Assembly: GCF_014529705.1 (NCBI RefSeq)
Contig: NZ_JAANIH010000029.1
Coordinates: 1 to 64,000, forward strand
Length of the DNA: 64,000 nucleotides
Direction of reading: 5' to 3'
DNA from: Bradyrhizobium campsiandrae
GTDB lineage: Bacteria; Pseudomonadota; Alphaproteobacteria; Rhizobiales; Xanthobacteraceae
In this document: positions 25,916 to 34,270 of the stretch, in pieces
Numbering within the stretch: position 1 is the stretch's first letter
Layout: every line of letters starts with the position of its first letter
The notes under the pieces: model-generated
Database searches by the model: none
What the model saw: the letters and a program-made list of their open reading frames with translations, nothing else
Told to the model about the DNA's origin: nothing
Made by a program: the position numbers and the translations under genes

Positions 25916-27189
25916 TATCTTGAACTCTCGCGGGTGAGCGAAAACGGATTGCCGATTAGACCTTCGATCGTCGCCACGGCGATATGGAAATTCTGCAGCG
26001 CTTCCTGCTCGCGAAGTAGCGCCTGCAACAGTGCCCCCCGGACGTCGAGCAGTTCGAGAAGGGTGAAACGGCCCTGCGAGTAGCCGCTGAGGATGGTCTC
26101 CGCCGCGCTGCGGGCGTTGGGAATGACCGACGACCGCAGCAGCTTGAGCTCGGCCAAAGCACCGGTCAGGGCGTCGTAGGCCCGACCGGCGATGCTGAGC
26201 AGAACGAGCTTGTTGATGGCCCGCTCCGCATCCGTCTTCGCCAGCGTCTCCTGTGCTGCGATGATGTTGCCGGTGTTCTGGTCGAAGACCGGGAGCGGAA
26301 TCGAAACACCGAGCCGCACCGCGTTGTCGTTGGTGTCCTGGAAGTGCCGCCAACCAGCCGAAATCCGGGGGTCGGGAATGGCCTTCAGCCGCGCGATAAG
26401 TAGTTCGGCGTTGCGTTGCGCCGTGACGGCGGTCCAGCGCGCCAATTGCGGATTGGCGTCAATCGCCTGGAGTACCGCCTTGAACGGCGGGGGCTGACCG
26501 GTGGTGGCCAAGCGACCCACGGCTTCGCCGAACCTCGGACTGGCGTCACCCATCAAGATTGCAAGATCGCGGCGCGCCGTCGCCAACAGTGTCTTGCTGC
26601 GTTCCCGTTCGACGCGGAAAAGGTCGGCTGCCACTTGCGCGCGCAGGGTCTCGGCCGGCGAGGACGCACCCTCCTGGACGCGTTTTTGCAACAGCGGAAT
26701 CAGGGGATCGAAACTTGCGATCTGCTCGTCGAATATCTCGATGCGCCGCTGTGCGCTTATAATGGTAATGAAGGCGATCGCGGTCTCTGAGAGGACTTCC
26801 AACCGCGTCGCCCGCCGCTGCCAGACGGCAGTGCCGATGCCGGCCTCGCCGGCCGCAACGCGCGCTTCCCGCTTGCCGCCCAGTTCGACGAGTTGGCTAA
26901 GCTGCAGATTGGTTTCGGCCGAACGGACGCCCTTGTATGGCCCCGACCCAAACGCGTTGTCGAGCTCGAACGAGGCCTCCGGATTGGGAAGCGCACCGGC
27001 TTGAATGCGGAGCCCGCCGGCTATGCCGATATCGCGTTCCGCAGCCGTCAGGCGCGGGTTAGCGGCCAGAGCTCGCTGGAGCGCCTGAGGCAAGGAAATC
27101 GTGCGAGACGCTCCGTCTGCGGCGAGCGATGGAGCTGAATAAGCAAGCAACGCGCAAAAGACGCGCGCGGCGAACGGTAGACGGGACAT
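25915..27189 (-). CDS. czcC: CzcC-type outer-membrane efflux protein
   Basis: A 424-residue TolC/OprM-family outer-membrane factor. A signal peptide (FCALLAYSAPSLAADG) is followed by two OEP repeats of long helices and strands: ISLPQALQRALAANPRLTAAE, LQLSQLVELGGKREARVAAG, then LGVSIPLPVFDQNTGNIIAAQ and the second helical hairpin ending YSQGRFTLLELLDVRGAL. The G-G-K-R and F-T-L-L-E-L-L-D segments are typical of CzcC. It forms the exit duct of the tripartite pump and opens the operon; its stop overlaps the czcB start by one base. Confidence 0.92.
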   Translation of the reverse strand: MSRLPFAARVFCALLAYSAPSLAADGASRTISLPQALQRALAANPRLTAAERDIGIAGGLRIQAGALPNPEASFELDNAFGSGPYKGVRSAETNLQLSQLVELGGKREARVAAGEAGIGTAVWQRRATRLEVLSETAIAFITIISAQRRIEIFDEQIASFDPLIPLLQKRVQEGASSPAETLRAQVAADLFRVERERSKTLLATARRDLAILMGDASPRFGEAVGRLATTGQPPPFKAVLQAIDANPQLARWTAVTAQRNAELLIARLKAIPDPRISAGWRHFQDTNDNAVRLGVSIPLPVFDQNTGNIIAAQETLAKTDAERAINKLVLLSIAGRAYDALTGALAELKLLRSSVIPNARSAAETILSGYSQGRFTLLELLDVRGALLQALLREQEALQNFHIAVATIEGLIGNPFSLTRESSR

Positions 27190-27244
27190 AAGCGTGACCT
27201 GAAAATGAGACGATTGCGCGAAGTTATCCGCGCGCGCTGATAGC

Positions 27245-27610
27245 TCAGGTCGGGGATTTGGGGGGCGGGGGATCGAGTAGACGCGTTTCCCAGATGCTTA
27301 TGGTGGAGATCGAGAACGACAAACCGATCGGTATACTAGCCGGTACGGAGACTTGGATCGCGACGGGAATGGTGATGGGCGCGCAAGAGTAGCAGTGGTC
27401 AACAACCGTCGGCGTCTTGTTGGAGCCTTCGTCGACGTCATCCGACGCAGCGTTTACGGCAAGCAACGAGCCAGTGAAAAGCGATTCCCCTGCGCATGAA
27501 ATCTCCCCCGCGAACCCAACCCATAGGTACGCGACAGCAAAAAACACCGCAAGCAACCGGCGAAGAGCAGGTGCACGGACGTTTCCACAGTAGCTGGTTA
27601 TTTGCCTCAT
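27245..27610 (-). CDS. Small secreted Cys-containing protein upstream of czcC
   Basis: About 121 residues with a signal-like helix (LRRLLAVFFAVAYLWVGFAG) and a mature part with a CYSC motif (VVDHCYSCAPITIPVAIQV) and a proline-rich end (LLDPPPPKSPT). Small proteins of this layout are common in front of czcC in alphaproteobacteria, with unknown role; the DHCYSC segment might bind metal, but that is inference. The start is uncertain: the chosen ATG leads directly into the signal region, and the frame is open further upstream. It is 55 bases ahead of czcC. Confidence 0.55.
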   Translation of the reverse strand: MRQITSYCGNVRAPALRRLLAVFFAVAYLWVGFAGEISCAGESLFTGSLLAVNAASDDVDEGSNKTPTVVDHCYSCAPITIPVAIQVSVPASIPIGLSFSISTISIWETRLLDPPPPKSPT

Positions 27611-27983
27611 CGGAACATACAATATCAAACTCCGGGATAGAATACCACCCACTCCGACCTGGTTCGAGAACATCGATTTGTGCATTCGTAGAAACGCATC
27701 TTGGGTTGGCAAACCGCAAAGCAGCGGCGACAGATCGCGGTATCGAGTGAAAACGATGCCGTTGCCAGTATCATCGGCCTGCGGTGCAAGGCGGCGTCAT
27801 TCGCGAAATCTCCTATCCGACACTCATAGTTTGGTTGGTCGTCACGACTAACTCCGAAGCCGTTCGGCATCGAAACTCCTAGGTGGGGACGATCTCCGAA
27901 ATGGGACGATCTCAAGCCCGTGTCCGGCGCCTGGGCCGCTTGCCGGGCTGTAGACCGGGATCTCAGTAGCTGAACAGGTCTGC
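27611..27983. other. No gene recognised; probable czc promoter region
   Basis: About 370 bases between the czc operon and the methyltransferase gene, both on the minus strand. Open frames here have no motifs. The promoter of the czc operon probably lies in this stretch. No operator resembling the ArsR sites at 29172 and 37638 was found. Confidence 0.35.
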
Positions 27984-28628
27984 TCAGGTGCGCCGGGCGC
28001 GAACTATGGCAACGCGGCCGACCCTCTCGGAATAGGTCGTTACGCGACGTACACCGACGAAGCCTGCCTTTTTGATCAAGTCAAGCCAGGCGCCGTCGGT
28101 ATGGGACTTTGCAGTGTCAGGACCGAACAGGTAGCCGGTACCGCGGAGCGCATGGATCTCTGTCGGCCGCAACGGCTTATCGAAATCAGCAAGATACAGC
28201 GCGCCACCATGCCGTAATACTCGTCTCATTTCTTTGAGCAGAGCGAGTTTCTTGTCCTGCCGCAAAGGATGCAGGGCAAGGGAGCAGATTACTTTGTCGA
28301 ATGATGCAGCGCGGCAGTCGATGCAATACTGGTCCCCGCGCAATAACTCGAGATTGCTCAAGCTTTTAAGTTCGTTCTCGTTCGGTCTCGTAGGCCGCAC
28401 GGCGAAAAAGTGTACTGCAGGATACGAACGTGCAAGTGTCTCACAAGCGCTGCAGCCCTCGGCGCTTACCTCCAGGATTCGCTCGCCCGGACCCGGCGCG
28501 GCCTCTTCTAGGAGAGGCTCCCACCAACCACCCATGCGGATCGTTACTCGGTAGCCCCATTTGTATACGAACATGTAGAGGCGCCTAAACAGGGAACGGA
28601 TGAATGACGATCGGTGAATGACGGACAT
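27984..28628 (-). CDS. Class I SAM-dependent methyltransferase
   Basis: A 214-residue protein with a basic N-terminus (HRSSFIRSLFRRLYMFVYK) and a Methyltransf_11-like core. ERILEVSAEGCSACETL takes the place of motif I but lacks the usual GxG. YCIDCRAASFDKVICSLALH forms motifs II-III, and MRRVLRHGGALYLADF is the typical post-motif strand; the order is as in UbiE-like enzymes. Five cysteines, two of them close together (CIDC), are unusual and could bind a metal. The substrate is unknown. It sits between the metal-efflux operon and a metal-responsive regulator. Confidence 0.7.
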   Translation of the reverse strand: MSVIHRSSFIRSLFRRLYMFVYKWGYRVTIRMGGWWEPLLEEAAPGPGERILEVSAEGCSACETLARSYPAVHFFAVRPTRPNENELKSLSNLELLRGDQYCIDCRAASFDKVICSLALHPLRQDKKLALLKEMRRVLRHGGALYLADFDKPLRPTEIHALRGTGYLFGPDTAKSHTDGAWLDLIKKAGFVGVRRVTTYSERVGRVAIVRARRT

Positions 28629-28806
28629 GTCAAACCGCTAAAGTGTGTGACCGCTTCGCCTCTGGTTGCCGTTCGCTGGCGCGGAACTCTGCTTGGGCGA
28701 GGATAGTTCCTCCCCTGTATCCGCCCGCTGGAAATACGTTGGTCGCACTCGCATTTGGGATCGCCGCACCGTGGAGAACATCGACTTCAACCGCAACTTA
28801 CACATG

Positions 28807-29166
28807 TCATTTCTTTTTCCGGAGAGTTTGACGTTTGTTACCCTGTTTCTCCTTCTTTAAGGCTGCGGTATCGCCGCCGACGTGGCCGACCATGTCCCGG
28901 ATCACGCACCGCACACGATCGTCAAGCGTGCCATAGAAAACCTGCTTGCCTCGCCGTTTGGCCTGCACAAAACGGGCAGCTTTCAGAAGCCGCAGATGAT
29001 GACTTACCAATGCCGCGGAGAGCCCGGCGCATTCGGCAATGTCCGTCACGCACAGCGGCTCCCCGAGACAGATGACAGCAATTCGTAAGCGGTTCGGTTC
29101 CCCGAGCACGCGAAAGATATCTGCCAGCTCGGTCGCCTGATCTTCGTCTAGACTTGATCTTGCCAT
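28807..29166 (-). CDS. ArsR/SmtB-family metal-sensing repressor (first)
   Basis: A 119-residue winged-helix repressor. The N-terminal half has VLGEPNRLRIAVICLGEPLC and the recognition helix LSAALVSHHLRLLKAARFV; the wing is RRGKQVFYGTLDD. Cys residues lie in the alpha-3 region (EPLCVTDIAECAG) and in the alpha-5 region (RVRCVIRDMVGHVGGD), where His could add a ligand; the metal is probably Zn, Cd or Pb. The C-terminus is very basic (KKEKQGNKRQTLRKKK). It is a close paralogue of the regulator at 37290-37619, with the same helix wording. The ATG follows an operator-like repeat by five bases. Confidence 0.88.
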   Translation of the reverse strand: MARSSLDEDQATELADIFRVLGEPNRLRIAVICLGEPLCVTDIAECAGLSAALVSHHLRLLKAARFVQAKRRGKQVFYGTLDDRVRCVIRDMVGHVGGDTAALKKEKQGNKRQTLRKKK

Positions 29167-29171
29167 AGCGA

Positions 29172-29216
29172 CATTCCAATGAATGTTTGAATCACCCAGA
29201 ACCGGGGCAATGTCAA
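29172..29216 (-). promoter_or_regulatory. ArsR-type promoter and operator (first)
   Basis: Reading on the minus strand: TTGACA (29211-29216), exactly 17 bases, then GATTCA (29188-29193) as a -35/-10 pair. The operator TTCAAACATTCATTGGAATG (29172-29191) overlaps the -10 box and holds a CATTC...GAATG inverted repeat. The regulator's start codon follows six bases later. The same layout with a related operator lies upstream of the second ArsR gene. Repression by blocking RNA polymerase at the -10 is the likely mechanism, with the repressor regulating itself. Confidence 0.65.
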
Positions 29217-29354
29217 GTTAACGCTTATGCGCCCGTTGCGATAATGCAACGAGCTAAGCGGGCCCCATACAAGAGTTCGGGGGCGGCCCATTTCAAAGCA
29301 AGCGCTCGGGGCTTCAGTTTGGTGGCGGATGGGTGATGTACTGGACGGACTTTT

Positions 29355-29614
29355 TTGAGATGGCTCCTTTGGGTGATATGCCTTCTGACCGTGCTGGGTT
29401 CCTGCACGCAGGAAACTTACAGGTCAGCCCGTGATCTTGCCCCTATGCCCGCGAAAACGCTGGCGCTGATCGCCGATCGAGGCACGGACACGGGCGCTCA
29501 CCTCCTCATGCGGTCCTTCAAGAACGAATCCGAAATCGAAGCTTGGAAGCTTGGCCGGGACGGCACGTATGCGTTGCTTAAGACTTTTGCACCCGGCGTA
29601 CATCACGTTCGTGC
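29355..29614 (+). pseudogene. Murein L,D-transpeptidase (YafK-like) lipoprotein, cut short
   Basis: The frame starts LLWVICLLTVLGSCTQ, a lipoprotein signal with lipobox LGSC. It continues as AKTLALIADRGTDTGAH, SFKNESEIEAWK and GTYALLKTF, which matches the N-terminal part of YafK-type L,D-transpeptidases (where LLKTYPICRWSG follows). Similarity stops near residue 80, just before the second copy of the flgF repeat begins. The catalytic Cys part is missing. The join of a transpeptidase head with flagellar sequence shows that the repeat segment entered, or was deleted into, this gene. Confidence 0.65.
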
Positions 29615-30507
29615 ATTGGCCAAATTCCTGTGTTCAGGACGCTTGCGCTGAGCGCGTCAGTTTTGGTCTTGGCGCAACGCCTAATTTCGATTGGAATCGC
29701 ATCGATTCGGCGAAGAAGAGGTTCGGTTGGTCGGAGAATCCACGCTCATCAGTCTCTCGCGATTGATGGCGCTCCAGCGTCGGCTGGATGTTGCCGCGAA
29801 CAACGTGGCGAACAGCCAAACGACGGGTTATCGTGCTCAGCAGCTCTCCTTTCAAGAGCACTTGAAGCCGGAAAAGAAACAGGAAATAGGTGAAAAGCCA
29901 GAGCGCCCATTGTCGCTGGTCGATGCTGCGCTGCCGTTTACATCCGCTGCGTCCGGCGCTTTCCGATCTACCGGCAATCCGTTAGACTTGGCAATCAACG
30001 GAAATGCGTATTTTGCAATACAAACGAACCAGGGGGAACGATACACCCGGGACGGTTCCTTTAGTTTGGACGCCAAGGGCCGGCTGGTGACATTGGAAGG
30101 TCTGCCCGTTCTTGGTGATAAGGGCGTTATAATCGCTCCGCTTCGATCGGGTGAGATCACGATCGACCCCTCTGGCCGTGTTTTAATGCAGCAAGTAGAA
30201 CTCGGTAGGCTAAAGCTTGTGAGCTTTGCCCCCGGCGCGAGGCTAGAGGCAGCAGGAGAAAATTTACTCCGGTCCGATCAGCAGCCGAAGGTCAGTGCTG
30301 GCTCGGCGACGGTACTGCAAGCCATGCTGGAACAATCAAACGTTCAGCCGACGATCGAGATGAGTCGCCTGGCCGAACTCAACCGGTCATATGAAGTTGC
30401 GAGTAAGCTGCTGAAAGACTCGCAAGACATCAATGAAATAAGCAAACTCGCTAACGTGCCCGAATAGATCCACTGCTTGTCGAGGTCTGCAAGCTTTTGC
30501 CGTTCCA
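29615..30507 (+). repeat. 893-bp dispersed direct repeat, copy 2
   Basis: Identical by eye to 16156-17048. The left border is the point where the L,D-transpeptidase reading frame is interrupted. The right side continues for about 45 bases at lower identity and then a related but rearranged segment. Two identical copies within 13.5 kb, both facing the same way, could recombine and delete everything between, including the whole czc operon. Confidence 0.9.
29727..30467 (+). CDS. flgF: FlgF-like flagellar basal-body rod protein (copy 2)
   Basis: Same protein as copy 1, with no differing base seen. Its 5' region is the truncated transpeptidase, so any promoter must lie within the duplicated 110 bases or be provided by that gene. 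It is followed by a short coupled-looking ORF and then by the first codons of a third gene with its own ribosome-binding site. Two identical orphan flgF genes without a flagellar cluster suggest a recent duplication of debris rather than function. Confidence 0.78.
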   Translation: MVGESTLISLSRLMALQRRLDVAANNVANSQTTGYRAQQLSFQEHLKPEKKQEIGEKPERPLSLVDAALPFTSAASGAFRSTGNPLDLAINGNAYFAIQTNQGERYTRDGSFSLDAKGRLVTLEGLPVLGDKGVIIAPLRSGEITIDPSGRVLMQQVELGRLKLVSFAPGARLEAAGENLLRSDQQPKVSAGSATVLQAMLEQSNVQPTIEMSRLAELNRSYEVASKLLKDSQDINEISKLANVPE

Positions 30508-30537
30508 CTTCAACTGGCGCTTGCAAATGCTGCCTCC

Positions 30538-30648
30538 TTGGCTGCAATCGAGCACGCAGTCCTCAGGCGCGCAAAGCTGGCCGTTGTCGCATTCAACATG
30601 TTAAAAATGAATCAATATCAGCTGTCTCCCATCAACGAGAGGGAATAG
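30538..30648 (+). CDS. Short ORF after flgF copy 2, related to ORF after copy 1
   Basis: The frame LAAIEHAVLRRAKLAVVAFN, then MLKMNQYQLSPINERE ends in TAG. Its wording parallels the ORF after flgF copy 1, with conservative changes but lacking about 35 internal residues. The parallel supports that this frame was coding in an ancestor. The start (TTG) is a guess and the function unknown. Confidence 0.3.
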   Translation: MAAIEHAVLRRAKLAVVAFNMLKMNQYQLSPINERE

Positions 30649-30650
30649 GC

Positions 30651-30719
30651 ATGGCCTTCGATTCGGAACAAGTTGGCATCCTTCGCGGCACGCGCTTGCC
30701 GTTTCGTCAAATCTGTCCG
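30651..30719 (+). pseudogene. Beginning of a third gene, cut at the FTR1 gene
   Basis: AGAGGGAATAGGC precedes an ATG opening MAFDSEQVGILRGTRLPFRQ, a strong ribosome-binding site with a protein-like start. The coding sense is lost where the opposite-strand permease gene ends. It is likely the first codons of the gene that once followed the flgF-linked ORF, lost at the junction. Family not recognised. Confidence 0.3.
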
Positions 30720-32648
30720 TCAACTGCGCACCGCAGCCGGCCGTCCTGTGTACCAGAAGCCAGCGAGCATGAAGATCAATGTGAACGTTTGTGCGAGCGC
30801 GCCTTGCCAGGTCGGGTAGATGCCGAGCATCTCCACGCGGGGAATCCCCTGTAATGGCAAAATATCCAACAGCCCCGCTTCCTGGAGCGCCGCGATGCCC
30901 TTGCCGGCAAGAATGACGGCCAGGATCGCGATGAGGATCGAACTCAGCGAGAAGAAGCGCGCAATCGGCAACCTGCGGCTATAACTCAGCAATGCCCGGG
31001 CGATCACTGCGAGCGTAGCGGCTCCTGCTGCCGCACCCGCGAGAATGGCGAAGCCACTGCCTTGACTCCACATCGCCGCGTAAAAGAGAACGGTCTCGAA
31101 GACCTCGCGATAGACCACGACAAAGGCCAGCAGAAAGAGGAACCACGCCGATTTCCGTGACAAGGCATGAGACAGCTTTTCGTGCACATATCTTTGCCAG
31201 GCATCGGCCTGGGCCTTGCCGTGCATCCACAGCCCCACGGACACCAGAACGACGGCGGCGATGAGAGAGCCAAACCCTTCCGTTAGCTCTCTGCTCGCGC
31301 CGCTGATTGAGATCAGATAGGTGGCCGCTGCCCACGTCATGCCGCCAGCCGCCAACGCCGCAATCCACCCTCCGTGGACGTAGGGCAGGACGTCGGCACG
31401 CTCTGCCTTGCGCAGGAAGGCGATCATCGCGACGACGATCAGCAGTGCCTCGAGGCCTTCGCGCAACAGGATCGTGAACGCGCCCGCAAAGCTGGAGCCG
31501 ATGCTGGCCTCTTGTGGTGACAGGGCACGTTCGGCAGTGTCGAACAGGGCGCTCAGGCGTTCGGCCCTCTCGCGCACGGTTTCGGCGGGTTCGTTCTTGC
31601 TCATCGCAGCGCGCAAGTCGCCCATGGCGGCTTCGATGCGCACTCTAAGCGCGTCATCGCGTGCCTTCAATATGGGCTCGACGGGTTCGAAGCCATCGAG
31701 ATATGCCGAAAGCGCAAGGTCGATCGCCTTGGGTCGATTGCCGGCCACATAGGTGGAGACACTTTCAGTTAGTCGGGCGCGCGCGAGAGACATAGTTCCG
31801 CTCGCAGCGGACATTGTCGCCGCAGGATGCTGGCGCAAGAACGCGGCTAGGGCGCGCGCCTTCTCGTCGCCGATCGCTTGCGCCAGAGCCGCCGGGGTCC
31901 GTTGCGTTAGCGCCTGCAGGTCTGGTATCTGCTGCCGAACTGCCGGATCGCTGTGCCAAAGCTGCTCGCCGCCTCGCGCATCGGCATCGGAATAGGCAAA
32001 GCGGCCGACAACGAAAGCGAGAGCCCAGCGCTCGTCTGAAGGCAGATGTGCGAAACTGGGCATGGCTGTGCCATCCAGCCCTTGGTCGATGACCTGATAG
32101 AGACCAAAGACGCTGCGTTGGCGAGCGCGGCTCTCATTGGTGAACGCGGTCGGAGGAGGCGTTAGGCCCTTGGCGTCTTGTCCATCGCCCGCCCCTGTTG
32201 CGCCATGGCAAGCCGCGCACTGTTGTTGATAAAGTGCGGCGCCATGGGCGAGGTCCGGCACCTTGGATGGCGCCAGCGGCATCGGATACGCGGCGAGCAA
32301 ATCGCTTGCGAGAGCCTTTGCCAAACCCGCGACCTCAGACTCCGGCGCTTTACGCCCGATGGCGGCCTGGAGGGCTTCAGCCTGTTCAATAAGCGCAGGT
32401 TGGGCACGGGTCGACGGCAGCGCAACTAGATATGTGCGTATCCGCTCGCCGAATTCCATCATCTCGGCGTATTCGGGCGCGCTGACCACGCGGCCATCCG
32501 CGACAGCACCACCATAATCAACTGAGATATAATCGAGAAGGCGCCATGCCGTCTGGGCGGGGCCGGTATCGGCTCGGACAGAAGCCGGCGCGGAAAAGCA
32601 AAAGACCACGAATAGAACGAAGGTTGCCAGGCTCGCGGGAAGGCGCAT
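30720..32648 (-). CDS. Cytochrome c-FTR1 fusion, PbrT-like metal permease
   Basis: A 642-residue protein. A signal peptide (FVVFCFSAPASVRAD) is followed by a periplasmic helical part and a class I cytochrome c domain with CAACHG at 144-149 and a distal Met in TAMPSFAHLPS. From about residue 385 there is an FTR1 permease with the two R-E-x-x-E motifs: REGLEALLIV (396-405) and YREVFETVLFY (513-523). Such cytochrome c-FTR1 fusions include PbrT, the Pb(II) uptake protein of Cupriavidus lead operons. The neighbours (UppP remnant, LspA, P1B ATPase, UppP) support that reading, although iron uptake is also possible. Confidence 0.85.
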   Translation of the reverse strand: MRLPASLATFVLFVVFCFSAPASVRADTGPAQTAWRLLDYISVDYGGAVADGRVVSAPEYAEMMEFGERIRTYLVALPSTRAQPALIEQAEALQAAIGRKAPESEVAGLAKALASDLLAAYPMPLAPSKVPDLAHGAALYQQQCAACHGATGAGDGQDAKGLTPPPTAFTNESRARQRSVFGLYQVIDQGLDGTAMPSFAHLPSDERWALAFVVGRFAYSDADARGGEQLWHSDPAVRQQIPDLQALTQRTPAALAQAIGDEKARALAAFLRQHPAATMSAASGTMSLARARLTESVSTYVAGNRPKAIDLALSAYLDGFEPVEPILKARDDALRVRIEAAMGDLRAAMSKNEPAETVRERAERLSALFDTAERALSPQEASIGSSFAGAFTILLREGLEALLIVVAMIAFLRKAERADVLPYVHGGWIAALAAGGMTWAAATYLISISGASRELTEGFGSLIAAVVLVSVGLWMHGKAQADAWQRYVHEKLSHALSRKSAWFLFLLAFVVVYREVFETVLFYAAMWSQGSGFAILAGAAAGAATLAVIARALLSYSRRLPIARFFSLSSILIAILAVILAGKGIAALQEAGLLDILPLQGIPRVEMLGIYPTWQGALAQTFTLIFMLAGFWYTGRPAAVRS

Positions 32649-32723
32649 CTATGTAACATTCCTATTTGCGAAGAGCTATCCATACATCTTTGTGGGGCGC
32701 CGCAAAAGCGTGAGGGCGCAGTA

Positions 32724-32916
32724 CTACCTCTGGTTCGGCCGTAAAGCTCGCCTGCCAAGCGCGAGGACAGCGACGATGGTCAAGCCAGCGGCACCGGCCG
32801 AACGGCTTCAGACCGTTGCTGCCTACACACGCGATGAATATCTTGACCACGCCGTAAGCCACAACGAACGAGGCGACAAAGCCGACTGCGATGTCGAGTT
32901 CGGAGGGTGGCGTCAT
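32724..32916 (-). pseudogene. UppP (undecaprenyl-diphosphatase) 3' remnant
   Basis: The translation DIAVGFVASFVVAYGVVKIF, then GSNGLKPFGR matches the last two helices of UppP proteins (GFxxSFxxAxxVVxW...GxxPFAWYR). A frameshift follows, and the other frame continues as AGLTIVAVLALGRRALRP and stops. Only about 60 residues are left. It sits between the permease and lspA, where PbrB (a UppP) is placed relative to PbrC (an LspA) in known lead operons, so an original pbrB seems to have been lost here while an intact uppP lies upstream of the regulator. Confidence 0.65.
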
Positions 32917-32962
32917 GAACGCGCGAAAGGATGAGTGGGCACGGTTTCTTTCGTATGTATGC

Positions 32963-33475
32963 TTAAGCGGCGTCACGGTCTTGGCGAACGAAGCTGTCCA
33001 GCATCAGAAAGGCGGCGCCACAGACCACGCCCACATCTGCCATGTTGAATGCTGGCCAATGCCAATCTGCCAAATGGAAATCGAGAAAATCGGTCACGGC
33101 TCCGTGATGAATTCGGTCGAGCGTGTTGCCGAGCGCCCCTCCGATGACGAGAGCCAAGCCGGTTACGACAAGGCGGTCGCGCGTCCGCAACAGCCAAACA
33201 ATGAGCGCCGCCGCAATGGTCCCCGAGAACATTGCGAGCGTCCAGGGTGGCAATTCATGACCACCCAATATCCCAAAGCTAACACCCCTGTTCCAGCCGA
33301 GCACCAAATTAAAGAACGGCGCGATGCGAAGCGCCTCAGGCGGCTTCATGACATATTCGAGGATCCACCATTTCGTTGCTTGATCTAGGAGCAACCACGC
33401 CAAGGCCAGACCCAGTCCAAAAAGTCTCAGTCCGTGCACTGGTGCATGCCTCGCAGCAATCGGTTCGGTTCTCAT
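32963..33475 (-). CDS. lspA: Lipoprotein signal peptidase II (LspA/PbrC-like)
   Basis: A 170-residue protein with four helices. GLALAWLLLDQATKWWILEY, FFNLVLGWNRGVSFGIL, GGALGNTLDRIHHGAVTDFLD and PAFNMADVGVVCG are the conserved LspA blocks; the catalytic aspartates are Asp120 and Asp147. Lead operons carry such a gene (pbrC) beside a UppP gene, so this is likely a metal-cluster copy rather than the housekeeping one. The ATG overlaps the stop of the broken ccdA by four bases (ATGA). Confidence 0.9.
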   Translation of the reverse strand: MRTEPIAARHAPVHGLRLFGLGLALAWLLLDQATKWWILEYVMKPPEALRIAPFFNLVLGWNRGVSFGILGGHELPPWTLAMFSGTIAAALIVWLLRTRDRLVVTGLALVIGGALGNTLDRIHHGAVTDFLDFHLADWHWPAFNMADVGVVCGAAFLMLDSFVRQDRDAA

Positions 33476-34189
33476 CCGAGGTTCCCGAGTGCCGGAAACA
33501 TCCCAAGCATAAAAATCGCAAACATTGTGAGATGCCCAGTGATCATGGCTACGCCCATCACAACCATGATGCCGCCCGCTACGAGTTGCAAAGCGCGACC
33601 GGCTCGGCGGAAGGCGCGCAGCCTTCCCACAAACCCGCCCATGAAAAGGGCCGCTAGAATAAAGGGCACTCCGAGCCCAAGCGAATACGAGGCGAGAAGG
33701 GCAACCCCGCTCAGACTGGCGGAGGACGTCGAGACGGCCAGTGCCGCACCGAGCACGGGGCGTCCAGCCAAGTGCAAAAGCCATTCCGAGAAGATAGGCT
33801 GCAACGGGTCCGCTCCCGGGCGGATCTCCATGCCATCGCAACTCACGCTGAAGCCACGACAAAGGAAGAAGACCCGCGGTAAACAATCCGAAGACAATGA
33901 CCAGCAGACCGCTGGCAAGGTTGACCTCCCATCGATAGGCGTTCAAGAGCATGCTCAACGCGTTTGCGCCCAGGCCAAGCAGCACAAATACCGTCGAGAA
34001 GCCGAGCACGAAGCACAGGCTTAGTCCGAGGGTTCGCAATCGCGCCTGATCAGCGGTGGAATCGGTAGCCGACTGACCAGCGACATAAGACACATAGCCT
34101 GGGACGAGCGGAAGGACGCAGGGCGAGAGGAACGACACGGCCCCGGCAGCGAACGCGGTGGCAAAGCCTATATTGGAAACCAAGGCCAA
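33472..34189 (-). pseudogene. ccdA: CcdA-like thiol/disulfide membrane protein, frameshifted
   Basis: The N-terminal half reads AAGAVSFLSPCVLPLVPGYV, the first conserved Cys segment of CcdA, and continues to LLGMAFALGWTP. There the frame breaks; the second half continues in another frame as VLGAALAVSTSSASLSGVALL to FMLGMFPALGNLG. The second conserved motif should read TPCxGP. The sequence ACGCCCCGTG fits an 11-base deletion between two CCC runs that removes the C-x-G-P codons and shifts the frame. CcdA needs both Cys to pass electrons, so this copy is inactive. The frame also reads on into lspA, giving an artificial fusion. Confidence 0.8.
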
Positions 34190-34270
34190 ATGAATGTTCC
34201 TCGCTAAGCGTCCCGGCGCAGGACAACGATAAGCGCTCCTCAGCTGCCGGTGAGCGACCGGTCAAGCGGG

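Noticed and set aside
32963..34189. 408-residue CcdA-LspA fusion protein
   Set aside because: It arises from the CcdA frameshift reading into the lspA frame; LspA has its own ATG overlapping the true CcdA stop.
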